A stretch of 53,496 bases of DNA, taken from positions 1 to 53,496 of the forward strand of contig CANLEE010000015.1 in the NCBI GenBank assembly GCA_947489585.1, written 5' to 3'. Shown in pieces: positions 43,441 through 52,218 of the stretch. The stretch comes from an uncultured Psychroserpens sp. GTDB lineage: Bacteria; Bacteroidota; Bacteroidia; Flavobacteriales; Flavobacteriaceae. The notes beneath the pieces are model-generated. The model was not told where the DNA came from and searched no databases. It saw only the letters and a list, made by a program, of their open reading frames with translations. The translations under genes were made by a program, and so were the position numbers. Position 1 is the stretch's first letter, and the number at the start of each line of letters is the position of its first letter.

Positions 43441-44935
43441 TATGTTGCCCAATTGTTTCCGATTCAAAAAAAAATGAGTTTGGCATCAAACGAAATAGCT
43501 TTATGTGTATACTATCATCTTTGCTAATCGTAATTCGTTCGGTAATCATTTCAACCAAGCGCCTTTTTTTTGTCATGTTAAAGTTATCCCAGTTGTTATA
43601 TAAGTCGGTAGCTTCTTTCATAACTGTTGATATCGATTCTGAATTTTTTGAAATTAAATTAATTTCTGATTCCAACAATTGTAATTCATTTTCAACCAAT
43701 TTAATCTCTTCTTGGATAGGGTCATGATAATCACTAAAAGTTTCTTTTGGTATTTGACCGTCAACATGAAGTTGAATAATTGAATCTATTTTTTTCTTTA
43801 GCTTGCTTCGTCTTATTGTTTGAGATTCAAAAAGAAGCTCTTTATCTTTTGCTGTTGATTTTGAAAGAGAAAGATATTGCTCAATATTTTCTTCAGAACT
43901 TACATAACTTTTTAATTGTTCTTTAAAAATAATTTCAAACTGCTCTCTGTTTATTTTATTCCCACAACCAGACCTAGTACATCTATAAAATTTATTACCA
44001 GAACGCACACTCATATTTGAGCCACATTCACAGTATATGTATTGAGTAAAAATATGCGTTCTCTTATTAAGTGGTTTTTTCCTTTTTGACTGAATTTCAT
44101 CAAGAATATCGTTAGCCTGTTGCCACAATTCTTCACTTACAATTGCTGGGGCTTTGTGATAGTACCACTGGTCTTGTGGTTTGTACTCAGTAGCCTCTTT
44201 GCCGTTTTTAACTACTTTACGAGTATGATTTGATATACGTAAACCTTTGGAAAGTGGGTCGCGTATCCATCGTTCTACATTAGAGTCGTAGAACTTTTTA
44301 CCGCTACGAGTTTTGTATCCTCGTTCATTTAAAATAGATGCCACTGTTTTTTTACGCTTTTCTTGAACAAAAAGCTCAAATATTAATTTGCGTACTGATG
44401 CTTCTTTTGGTTCAATATGAAGTTCATGTCCATCCCATGTATATCCATAAGGAATTTTACCTCCAAGACGTTTACCCATTTTAGCTCTCACTTGAATTGA
44501 GGAATTAACGCGAGAAACTAATTCTTCACGTTCCCATTGACCAATAGCCGATATAAACGTAAAAAAAAGCCTTCCTGATGGAGAATTAGAATCGAATGAT
44601 TCTCCTAATGATATTAAGTTGGCATCATTTTCTTTAAAATAATCAGCAAAATCTAGAAGCTCCCGTGTGTTTCGAGCAAAACGGGCAATTTTTGAAAAGA
44701 TAAGTCCTGTAATGTGTTTCTGCTTGATGTGATACATCATATTTTGCGCTTGAGGTGTATTGATAACTGACTTTCCAGAAATCCCAGAGAGGTCATATAC
44801 TTCTCTTATTTCATAACCATGGAGTTCTGCATATAATTTTGCACGTTCTAAATGTACTTTTGGCGATTCACCATTTTTTTGGTCTTCTGTTGATACTCGA
44901 ATCCACACGCCAATTGATTTCTTTTTTTTATTCAT
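43427..44935 (-). CDS. Large serine recombinase (site-specific integrase)
   Basis: 502 residues from the ATG at 44935. N-terminal resolvase domain with catalytic Ser15 (IGVWIRVSTEDQ) and KIARFARNTRELLDF, SPSGRLFFTFISAIGQWERE; then a recombinase domain (GKRLGGKIPYGYTW, ASILNERGYKTRSGKKF), a zinc ribbon (YCECGSNMSV, YRCTRSGCGN) and a coiled-coil with a short tail. Such enzymes integrate elements between short att sites and are usually encoded at one end. Its last four codons and stop (NPFL, TAA) lie on radC DNA. Surely the integrase for this island. Confidence 0.93.
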   Translation of the reverse strand: MNKKKKSIGVWIRVSTEDQKNGESPKVHLERAKLYAELHGYEIREVYDLSGISGKSVINTPQAQNMMYHIKQKHITGLIFSKIARFARNTRELLDFADYFKENDANLISLGESFDSNSPSGRLFFTFISAIGQWEREELVSRVNSSIQVRAKMGKRLGGKIPYGYTWDGHELHIEPKEASVRKLIFELFVQEKRKKTVASILNERGYKTRSGKKFYDSNVERWIRDPLSKGLRISNHTRKVVKNGKEATEYKPQDQWYYHKAPAIVSEELWQQANDILDEIQSKRKKPLNKRTHIFTQYIYCECGSNMSVRSGNKFYRCTRSGCGNKINREQFEIIFKEQLKSYVSSEENIEQYLSLSKSTAKDKELLFESQTIRRSKLKKKIDSIIQLHVDGQIPKETFSDYHDPIQEEIKLVENELQLLESEINLISKNSESISTVMKEATDLYNNWDNFNMTKKRRLVEMITERITISKDDSIHIKLFRLMPNSFFFESETIGQHNPFL

Positions 44936-44995
44936 AACTAACTGATATATAAGTAATAAGATACGAAATTTAGCAAACAACACCAAGAATATTAC

Positions 44996-47900
44996 TTACT
45001 GTTTTTTACCTTTTTTACTGTGCAAAGAGCTAAGAATTAAGTTAGTTAATTCTTGTTGTTTATTGAGTTTATTCACTCCATTTTCATCTCGAAATGTCGC
45101 TGTTACTCTATAGCCTAAATGTCGTTTCGTATTCTCCTCAATAGCATCCTTAAACGAATCTAAAAAAATAACCAGGCCCTGAGGTTTGCAAAAATGTATC
45201 CTTTGATAATCTTCTTTCGACACCTCTTGTTGAACATTCTTTTTAATATTTTTTAAATGAACTTCACTTTCAGAGACCAGCACCAAATGAGAGTACCCCG
45301 AATCAATACATTTTATGAGATTTTGTGTTTCATATGCCGTGGTATTGGTTACCGATATTTCAATGGCAATACGAATTTTATTTTTGGTTAAACCTACATC
45401 AACCCGACCTCCATTATTGGTTGCTTCTTCAATGACCGATTTAAAACCTCGTTGTATCGCCATTTCATGAACGGCGTCTTGTATTACTCGATGTTTTCGG
45501 ATATTCTCTCGTTTTGCTAAACTTTCTTCATACTTGTTTTTTTGTTTTTCGATTTCACTACTGACAGTCTGAGTATCAGAATTAGTTTGACCTTGTACTT
45601 GAGATTGTGGTTTATCCTCGTTAGGTACAACAATTTGTTTTACTTCAGCTACGGTATTTTTATCTTTTTTATTTTCACTTTCGGGCTTCTTATTTTCTTT
45701 TGATTTATTATCATCTTTGCTCTTTTGAACTTTGGGCAAGAGTGAAGCTAAAATAGCTTCAACTTCTAATCTTGATTGAGCATATTTTTCTCTGGTATTC
45801 TTAATGATTACTTCTTTAATCATATGAGCCGTGTCTTCTTGTACATCGGGAAAAGGAAAGGTGCTAAGGTTGCAATCGTTTTTTGAACTTCCTATGCGCA
45901 TTATCGCTTGCCCAATTCCTGAACTTTGTAAATCAGATTCATCAAAGTATGAAAACCCTGATTCTAATTTTTTTGAATCGATGTCTCCTAGTTTAAAACA
46001 GATTCGAATATAGGGGTTTGAAATTACCGAATTGAGCGTTTTGTAATCATCAATTTGTGCTATCTCCTGATGAGCTAATGTAAGCCCAAGCCCATATTTC
46101 CTGGCACCTGAGAGAATTTGACTAATGGAAGGGGTGATAAAATTTTGAAACTCATCGCAAAAAATGTAATAGGGGTGGCGATCTTCTTTCGCTAAAGATT
46201 GACGACTTTGAGCAACCTGATTGAATTTTGACAAAAATAAAGAACCTAATAAATAACTATTCTCCTCACCAATCAAACCTTGGGAGAGCTTTATTAATAC
46301 AATTTTCTTTTCATCAATACATTTTTTAAAATCAATCCCACCTTTTTGAGCGAGCATATAGCGGACAATCTTTGGTCGTAAGAAGGTGTCAATTCGCGTA
46401 AGTAATGGTGCAATACGATTTTTAAGGTAGCTATATTCGTTATTCCAGTAATAGTGAATTGATGGGTCTTGAACATTCTTTAAGAAATTCTTGCGAAACT
46501 TTTCCTCAAGTAAAAAACGTTTCAATTCAATTAACGTACCGCCCGTACTGCTTTCTAAAAAAGTATTTACCGCTTGAGATAACACCGAAGACATGTTATC
46601 ACCCCAAGACGTTGCAAATCGCTTAAAGACAGAAACAATATCCGATGAGAGAACTATTTTTTCTGCATCAGTATTGGCACTTATGATATTGAAGCCAATA
46701 GGAAACTCGGTATCATATGGGTCTATCACAATAACATCATTTTTCCGATGTTCGGGGACTCGCAATAAGACGTCTTCAACGATGTCTCCGTGAGGGTCTA
46801 AAAGTGCAACACCATTACCTAATCTCATATCTTCAATGAGCATATTGGCAAGCAGTGTACTTTTACCAACCCCAGTGGCTCCAATAATATGAACGTGTCG
46901 TAGTCTCATTTCATCACTGAGCATTACATTGGTTTCAACACTATTGTGGTGATTTACACCTAGAAGATACTTTTGCTTCACAGCTACGTTTGGAACTTGT
47001 TTTGTTTTTTCTGTATTCAATCTAAGTTTCTTAGAAACAATACTTTTATTTGGATAGTGAAAAAAAGTATTGAGCTCTTTTGAATTAAGAATAAATCCAA
47101 GCCTGTTGCTCAAACGATGTTCTAAGTTGTATGAATGATAATTATAATTATAGCCCTCATTGGATAAAGGAATCAACTTATTAAACTCTGAATGTGAAAT
47201 TGCGGATATGCTACGAGCTAATTCTTGTGCGAGATACTGACTTTTCAAATTACTTTCTCCTTGGGTTGCAATTCGCATTACGACTGAAAATAATGGATGA
47301 GCTATCTTTACTTTGGCACAGCTTGGCATTTCAGGTGCATCCACGAAAAAAGAACCACCCTTACCATCACTTACCGAATTACTAATATCTTTTGCAAGAG
47401 GTGATCTAATCCCTCTAATCAACATTTGAAATACAGCAAGTTCATTATGTTGTATAGATTCCATTGTTGCGATAATAGGTGTTAAGGGGTCAATAGCAAA
47501 TGAATCAACGGTAGTAATGCTCCGCATGTATTCGTTATTCAATCCAAAGTCTGCAATGGCAATATCATGACTACGTGAAAAACCAAAATCTGTAATCTCC
47601 ACATCTTGTACAATAGAGTTTGGAAAATAAGCTTGAAAATGAGAACGAACTCTTGGTTTATCTTGAACACTACATACTATTTGAATAGTAATATCATCAG
47701 AGCGACCTATAATTTCAAATGAAATGGAATGCTCGCTAAACGAGAGCATATTTAGAAATTCAAGGTTTCGACTTGGGAGAATTTCTGTTTCGTTAAGAAA
47801 TGACAAGCTCATCCCTACAAGATTTGGCTTATTTTCAAACTCTAAAAACCTAGGTTCAACCTCAACCACTTCCAATTCGGGTACATCTTTATCTTTTGGT

Positions 47901-48115
47901 GAGGAAAGAAATTTACTTACATGCTTCAGTAACGATGATACTTTACCATCGTCTACGTGATGAGTATTTATACATGTAAGGTGTTGGAAAGAAACATATG
48001 GAAGTTCAATATCTATAGGCGTATCAAAATGGTAATAACCACGAAATTGATACTCCCATTTATAGAAATTTATAGTTGCCAGTTCAGATGCTGATAATTG
48101 ACTATTAGAATCCAT
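44996..48115 (-). CDS. Conjugation/HerA-type ATPase with C-terminal nuclease-like domain
   Basis: 1039 residues from the ATG at 48115; an upstream TTG would add nine. About 400 N-terminal residues of unknown fold, then a VirD4/TraG/HerA-type motor: Walker A GATGVGKST (Lys418), ALLDPHGDIVEDVL, Walker B YYIFCDEFQNF and a sensor region QILSGARKYGLGLTLAHQE. After a highly charged linker, the last about 150 residues show IEEA, GGRVDVGL and IAIEISVT, the order of the PD-(D/E)XK nuclease core but with Ser in place of the Lys. A coupling-protein-like DNA pump, perhaps cutting or holding DNA. Co-transcribed with the serine recombinase. Confidence 0.85.
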   Translation of the reverse strand: MDSNSQLSASELATINFYKWEYQFRGYYHFDTPIDIELPYVSFQHLTCINTHHVDDGKVSSLLKHVSKFLSSPKDKDVPELEVVEVEPRFLEFENKPNLVGMSLSFLNETEILPSRNLEFLNMLSFSEHSISFEIIGRSDDITIQIVCSVQDKPRVRSHFQAYFPNSIVQDVEITDFGFSRSHDIAIADFGLNNEYMRSITTVDSFAIDPLTPIIATMESIQHNELAVFQMLIRGIRSPLAKDISNSVSDGKGGSFFVDAPEMPSCAKVKIAHPLFSVVMRIATQGESNLKSQYLAQELARSISAISHSEFNKLIPLSNEGYNYNYHSYNLEHRLSNRLGFILNSKELNTFFHYPNKSIVSKKLRLNTEKTKQVPNVAVKQKYLLGVNHHNSVETNVMLSDEMRLRHVHIIGATGVGKSTLLANMLIEDMRLGNGVALLDPHGDIVEDVLLRVPEHRKNDVIVIDPYDTEFPIGFNIISANTDAEKIVLSSDIVSVFKRFATSWGDNMSSVLSQAVNTFLESSTGGTLIELKRFLLEEKFRKNFLKNVQDPSIHYYWNNEYSYLKNRIAPLLTRIDTFLRPKIVRYMLAQKGGIDFKKCIDEKKIVLIKLSQGLIGEENSYLLGSLFLSKFNQVAQSRQSLAKEDRHPYYIFCDEFQNFITPSISQILSGARKYGLGLTLAHQEIAQIDDYKTLNSVISNPYIRICFKLGDIDSKKLESGFSYFDESDLQSSGIGQAIMRIGSSKNDCNLSTFPFPDVQEDTAHMIKEVIIKNTREKYAQSRLEVEAILASLLPKVQKSKDDNKSKENKKPESENKKDKNTVAEVKQIVVPNEDKPQSQVQGQTNSDTQTVSSEIEKQKNKYEESLAKRENIRKHRVIQDAVHEMAIQRGFKSVIEEATNNGGRVDVGLTKNKIRIAIEISVTNTTAYETQNLIKCIDSGYSHLVLVSESEVHLKNIKKNVQQEVSKEDYQRIHFCKPQGLVIFLDSFKDAIEENTKRHLGYRVTATFRDENGVNKLNKQQELTNLILSSLHSKKGKKQ

Positions 48116-48359
48116 CTTTAAAAGTATCACCCCATGCTCCAAACTCCTCTTTGAAGGTGTCGCACCATAGCCCTAATTCACTCTTAACCCCTTTTCCTAA
48201 AAGTTTAACTTCCTTTTTAAGCATATCAACAAAACTTTTAGATTCCATTTCTATTTTATCTATTCTACCTCGTGCTTTAAGAGTTCTCGCAAGTGCCATG
48301 AGAACAAGTAAATCTACTTCCTGTTCTAGTTCTTTACTCTTCTTCTTCTTCCTTGCCAC
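48105..48359 (-). CDS. Small charged protein, unknown
   Basis: 84 residues from a GTG 3 bp after the upstream stop. The N-terminus is strongly basic (ARKKKKSKE), the rest helical with acidic and hydrophobic turns. It overlaps the big ATPase start by 11 bp. The very tight packing supports it as a real gene; function unknown. Confidence 0.55.
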   Translation of the reverse strand: MARKKKKSKELEQEVDLLVLMALARTLKARGRIDKIEMESKSFVDMLKKEVKLLGKGVKSELGLWCDTFKEEFGAWGDTFKDGF

Positions 48360-48362
48360 CGC

Positions 48363-48947
48363 TTATCGTTTAAAAATGCTATTCAATACGGGTTTACGCT
48401 CCAATTCACTTAAAGATCTCACTCCTTTGTTATTAGTAATTTCTTCAATGACCTTTAATACTGAGTTTTGTGCATAGGTCATGAACATCGAAGCGGTATC
48501 TTGGGTATAGAAAGTAACAGGAAAGAATTGTCGATTGAGCCATGTGCCGATAAACGGAATTTTGGAAATAAGTCTTTTTGCAACAGAATCTAAGTCCATA
48601 AGCCACCACGAAATAAAGAATCCTTTACCAAATTTTGCGCCACAAACATTGTATTCATATTGTTTCCATGTGGCACGGAGGTAGATTCGAGAATAGGACA
48701 AGGCTCCACCTTCTTTAATAAATGCTTCTTCAATGGTTATATTGGTTATTCCATGTGATTCTAATTCAACCTTAAGACGTGAATAAAATTCTTTTGATGA
48801 ATATTCAAAATTATCAAGGAGTGTATTCCAATGTGAATGATACGTTTTTAAATGATTGCCAAAAAGGTATGTGATGATTATTGTCACAATTATTAAAAAA
48901 GAGAAGATGGTACTGAAGTCTCCGACATAAACAAGAAAGGTATTCAT
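48363..48947 (-). CDS. Single-span membrane protein, unknown
   Basis: 194 residues with one N-terminal membrane helix (IFSFLIIVTIIITYLFG) and a soluble domain of about 160 residues. No family recognised. It is upstream of and tightly linked to the small charged protein and the ATPase, so a membrane anchor or receptor for the DNA motor is a fair guess, no more. Confidence 0.65.
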   Translation of the reverse strand: MNTFLVYVGDFSTIFSFLIIVTIIITYLFGNHLKTYHSHWNTLLDNFEYSSKEFYSRLKVELESHGITNITIEEAFIKEGGALSYSRIYLRATWKQYEYNVCGAKFGKGFFISWWLMDLDSVAKRLISKIPFIGTWLNRQFFPVTFYTQDTASMFMTYAQNSVLKVIEEITNNKGVRSLSELERKPVLNSIFKR

Positions 48948-49081
48948 ACTTTAGGTTTTTGTAATTAATAAAGTTGATAAATTACTAATATGAAATTGGG
49001 TTTCAATGGAAAAATGACAAGAGCGTCTTTTTTAATGATAATGTGGTTTTTTAAGATGACCAAATTTAGAAATCAAAGAAA

Positions 49082-49101
49082 AACTCCACGAAAGTGGAGT
49101 T
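49082..49101 (-). terminator. Terminator of the island radC-like gene
   Basis: On the minus strand AACTCCAC and GTGGAGTT form an 8-bp stem with a TTTC loop, followed by TTTCTTT. It overlaps the stop codon of the JAMM-domain gene. It would split the island genes into at least two transcripts. Confidence 0.75.
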
Positions 49102-49597
49102 AAAATGGTATTTCATCTTTTTTAGATTTATTCATTAAACCCTCATCTGCAAACGAAATTGAAGATTCACTGGTAACTATTATACTATCCAATATTGATA
49201 TATTAAATAGTTTTCCGATTTTCTCAATTCTTCCTACCAAATGTTTGTCAGCTTCAGAAGGTTGTAATATACCACTGGGATGGTTGTGAACTAATATAAT
49301 GGCTTTGGCAGACACCTTAATGGCTATTGCGAAAATTTGAGAGATATGTATTAAAGCACCTGTTTGGTCGCCTTTGGCGATTTCCCGATACCCTAGAACA
49401 TGATTGCTATTATTTAAATAGATACACCAAAAATGCTCTTGATAATCTAGGCTTACATTTTTGCATATTTTTCTTACAACCTCCAAGGTGTCTACTGGAC
49501 AGCTTACTTTTGGCATTATGTGCAATGGAGGTCTTGTATAACTAACTTTAATTTCGCATATTTCATTTCCTGATAATAATTTTGTTTGTGTTTTCAT
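49100..49597 (-). CDS. RadC-type JAMM-domain protein
   Basis: 165 residues from the ATG at 49597. The second-half domain of RadC only: VHNHPSGILQPSEAD carries the JAMM metal ligands (His104, His106, Asp117, with Glu54 in QEHFWCIYLN). The helix-hairpin-helix part is missing, as in the short RadC-like proteins of many genomic islands. The molecular role of RadC domains is unsettled. It is the only complete JAMM RadC-like gene seen here, while the chromosomal radC is broken by the same element. Confidence 0.92.
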   Translation of the reverse strand: MKTQTKLLSGNEICEIKVSYTRPPLHIMPKVSCPVDTLEVVRKICKNVSLDYQEHFWCIYLNNSNHVLGYREIAKGDQTGALIHISQIFAIAIKVSAKAIILVHNHPSGILQPSEADKHLVGRIEKIGKLFNISILDSIIVTSESSISFADEGLMNKSKKDEIPF

Positions 49598-49632
49598 GAT
49601 ATTGTTTTTCAACAGTATCTTCGAAAATGGAA

Positions 49633-50874
49633 TTACGATATAATACCGCCCTTATGGAAATCTTCATATACAACTGATGTACACGTGAAAGGTCGGCACA
49701 CGCCGTTATTCATAATCCTTACTATCATGTGATACTTAGGGAGCATTACAAAATCTTTATAGGTAAAGGGATGTACATCTTTAACCATCTCTTTAGCATA
49801 CAATATTGCATTGTCTGCCGATGATCTTAAAACCAACAAATTACCAATATTCGTAAAAATACTTTCTCGCACTTCACTACTTAAGGAGGTAATACCTTGG
49901 AATGATAAGACTACTGAAATATCCTTTTTTCTTAGTTCTTCCAAGATGGTGGTAATACTAGATGAACCATTGGATGCATAAGTCTGAGCTTCATCGATAT
50001 ATATTCTAAACTGTTTACGCTTTTTTCCTTTAGTATCGTTACTTCGATTAAAACCCGCCGAGGCTAATTGTGAAATAAAAATTGAACCTACTAAGCGGGA
50101 TGCATCTGCGCCAATATGTGATTTAGCGGTATTAATTAATAAGATTTTAGATTTGTTAATTACATCACCCAAATAAATGCTGTCTTCATTTTCAACAAAG
50201 AGCTTTCTCAACGAGTCATGTATGAGAAAACGGAATTTGTTGTACACAGGAATAAAATCATACTTAGGATTAAAGTCTTTAAACTGCTGTGTAAAGAAAT
50301 TCTTCACTTCTTCATTTTTTATACTCTTAACGACATCCTGACGATACGATTTGTCTTTAAGAATGCGCAATACATCTGACAGGTTTGTTGCTTTGTCATA
50401 ATCTTGCAAAGCCCTCAAACAATTCAAAATGATGTAGCTTAATTTTCCCCCCCAATCTTTACTTCCTCCAAATTTTTCAAGAGCTTCAAGCACAGCACTT
50501 GCAACCAGTGGTTTCTTGAAATCAGAAGTTTTTTTCAATAAATTGTATCCATGATTCAAATGAGGGTCTGACAGATCAATGTAAATGACATCTTTGAGCC
50601 GCTCTTTGGGAATGTTTTCATACATGTATTTGCATAAGGTTTCGTGTGGTTCAATTAAAGCAAAACCAACTTTATCGCTATCATCTGCTTGGTGATGCAA
50701 TACCGAATTCAGCATTAGTGAACGTAGAATGTTTGATTTACCGCTTCCCGTACTTCCTGCCACCATAATGTGATATTGAGTGTCCTGAGGGCTGCGAATT
50801 CCAAATGGGATGTTCTGCCTGCGAAAATTGGTTTTGGCGAAATACGCTATGTTTTTGGGGTCTCTGAAAGCCAT
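49633..50874 (-). CDS. Conjugation/HerA-type ATPase, second
   Basis: 413 residues from the ATG at 50874; an upstream GTG start at 50943 is possible but would overlap the tyrosine recombinase by 206 bp. Walker A AGSTGSGKS (Lys46), ALIEPHETLCKYMYENIP, Walker B FRIYIDEAQTYA, then ILEELRKKDISVVLSFQG. It is a VirD4/TraD-like motor core without large extra domains. Walker A is near the N-terminus, so there is no membrane part. Even the ATG-start form overlaps the integrase gene upstream by 137 bp. Paired with the 1039-residue ATPase, it may form a mixed motor. Confidence 0.85.
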   Translation of the reverse strand: MAFRDPKNIAYFAKTNFRRQNIPFGIRSPQDTQYHIMVAGSTGSGKSNILRSLMLNSVLHHQADDSDKVGFALIEPHETLCKYMYENIPKERLKDVIYIDLSDPHLNHGYNLLKKTSDFKKPLVASAVLEALEKFGGSKDWGGKLSYIILNCLRALQDYDKATNLSDVLRILKDKSYRQDVVKSIKNEEVKNFFTQQFKDFNPKYDFIPVYNKFRFLIHDSLRKLFVENEDSIYLGDVINKSKILLINTAKSHIGADASRLVGSIFISQLASAGFNRSNDTKGKKRKQFRIYIDEAQTYASNGSSSITTILEELRKKDISVVLSFQGITSLSSEVRESIFTNIGNLLVLRSSADNAILYAKEMVKDVHPFTYKDFVMLPKYHMIVRIMNNGVCRPFTCTSVVYEDFHKGGIIS

Positions 50875-51826
50875 GAGAAGAGTATTGCTGACCTTGATGA
50901 TGATTGATAGCACCGCCTTCAAAAACGTCGTCCTGTGAGTCACTGAGAGGATGCTTAGTCATTTGTGATTTCAGGTGGTCAACTGTTAGGAGTAAATAAT
51001 TCATTGTTACTTTAACATCACCATGTCCTAACATCTTTGATAGGCTTACAATGTCACATCCGCCTTGGAGCATAAGAACAGCAAAGGTGTGTCGTAAAAT
51101 GTGATTTCCTATTTTCAGCCCTGTGCTATCTTTTAATTTTTCCATTATTTTTTTTAGCCCTCCTGCTGTCAGAGATTCATCTCGTCGATTTGAACAAAAC
51201 ACATAAGGACTCTTGTATTTCTTCTTTTGTTTTTCATGTAAGCAGTCTTTGAGAGTATTCATGAGAATAGTGTTCATAGGAACAATACGGTCTTTGTTCC
51301 ATTTACCTTTATTTACCCTCAACACTGCTTGCTGGAAGTTGAGGTCTTTCTCTGTGAGATTAAGTAACTCAGTGCGCCTTACACCTGTGAAAATGTAGGT
51401 TGAAATAATGGCGTAATTTCGTATTCGCTCAAATTCTGACCTCCATGGATAATTGTACGTTTCAGACAAGAGTCTATAAGTATCATCTTCTGATAAAGCT
51501 TTAGGTAACGAACGCTCAATTACAGGGAGCTTGATATCTTCTGTAAAAATTTCTTTTACAAGCTTTCGGTTATGTAGCCAGGTAAAAAAGACCTTCAATG
51601 ACATGTAATATGCATGAACCGTTGAGGTAGACCACTTACGATCTTTACGACCATACATGAAAAAAGAAAATACTATTTGTTTCGTTATATCTTCGGGGTG
51701 TTGAATTTTAGTGTATCTAATAAAAAATCCAATGGTATTTTGATATCGTTTAATGCTATTTCGTGATAAACCACGAAGGTGTTTTGATTCGTTACAATAC
51801 TCATCGAGTAAGGTTAAAATTGTCAT
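50738..51826 (-). CDS. Tyrosine recombinase (XerD-like), long tail
   Basis: 362 residues from ATG 51826. SAM-like N-terminal domain, then the catalytic domain with Arg150 (TGVRRTELL), His242-x-x-Arg245 (NHILRHTF), His268 (LGHG) and Tyr277 (MNYLLL). About 85 residues follow the tyrosine, rich in Gln, Ser and His (HHQGQQYSSHGFQ); most of that tail is read from DNA that also codes for the next ATPase in another frame. The tail may be an accident of read-through rather than a folded domain. Role: recombination on the island, or dimer resolution. Confidence 0.9.
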   Translation of the reverse strand: MTILTLLDEYCNESKHLRGLSRNSIKRYQNTIGFFIRYTKIQHPEDITKQIVFSFFMYGRKDRKWSTSTVHAYYMSLKVFFTWLHNRKLVKEIFTEDIKLPVIERSLPKALSEDDTYRLLSETYNYPWRSEFERIRNYAIISTYIFTGVRRTELLNLTEKDLNFQQAVLRVNKGKWNKDRIVPMNTILMNTLKDCLHEKQKKKYKSPYVFCSNRRDESLTAGGLKKIMEKLKDSTGLKIGNHILRHTFAVLMLQGGCDIVSLSKMLGHGDVKVTMNYLLLTVDHLKSQMTKHPLSDSQDDVFEGGAINHHQGQQYSSHGFQRPQKHSVFRQNQFSQAEHPIWNSQPSGHSISHYGGRKYGKR

Positions 51827-52218
51827 ATTGCTAATGACCAAAGGTGTTCCATTTTTTATAACAAGAGGAGATGGTAAATACCACTTTAGATGGATACATC
51901 TTGATCGGGATGTATTTTTCAGCTGTGAATATTGAAGCTAAAAACTTTCTTATATGCTAAATTATAAGGATTTCTGCGAGTTTGATAGCATCAAAAAAAG
52001 CTACCTCATGCTTATCAGTGATGCGCTCTAACCAACTGAGCTACACGCGCGCGGAAACTTCTTATGTTATAAGAGTTTTAGAGTATTATGATGCTTATTT
52101 TGAACCGAAGCTCTAGTACCACATCATAACCATTTTCTTGCCAAAAAATGCAACAACTATTGGTAATAAATTTCTAATAATTGCCGACGTTTGTAGGTTA
52201 TCACAATCACATCATGTG
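51827..52218. other. 392-bp gap between the two tyrosine recombinases
   Basis: No gene-like frame was found on either strand. It holds a degenerate tRNA-Ile-like fragment (52000-52053) next to the end of the upstream integrase. The remainder is AT-rich with short imperfect inverted repeats (CTTAT-GTT-ATAAG at 52061). A recombination site for one of the integrases would be expected here. Confidence 0.5.
52000..52053 (-). pseudogene. Decayed tRNA-Ile(GAU)-like fragment
   Basis: On the minus strand GTGTAGCTCAGTTGGTTAGAGC is a textbook D-arm (here shown in two parts: GTGTAGCTCAG and TTGGTTAGAGC), followed by CTGATAA as an isoleucine-GAU anticodon loop and GAGGTAG. In the anticodon stem two of the five pairs are broken (CATCA against GCATG), and no T-arm (TTCGAAT-type) or matching acceptor end follows. 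It is a 5' two-thirds of a tRNA, beside an integrase gene on the same strand. Confidence 0.7.

Noticed and set aside
48141..48142. TTG start nine codons upstream for the large ATPase
   Set aside because: A plain ATG at 48115 leaves a smaller overlap with the preceding gene and nothing supports the extra residues.
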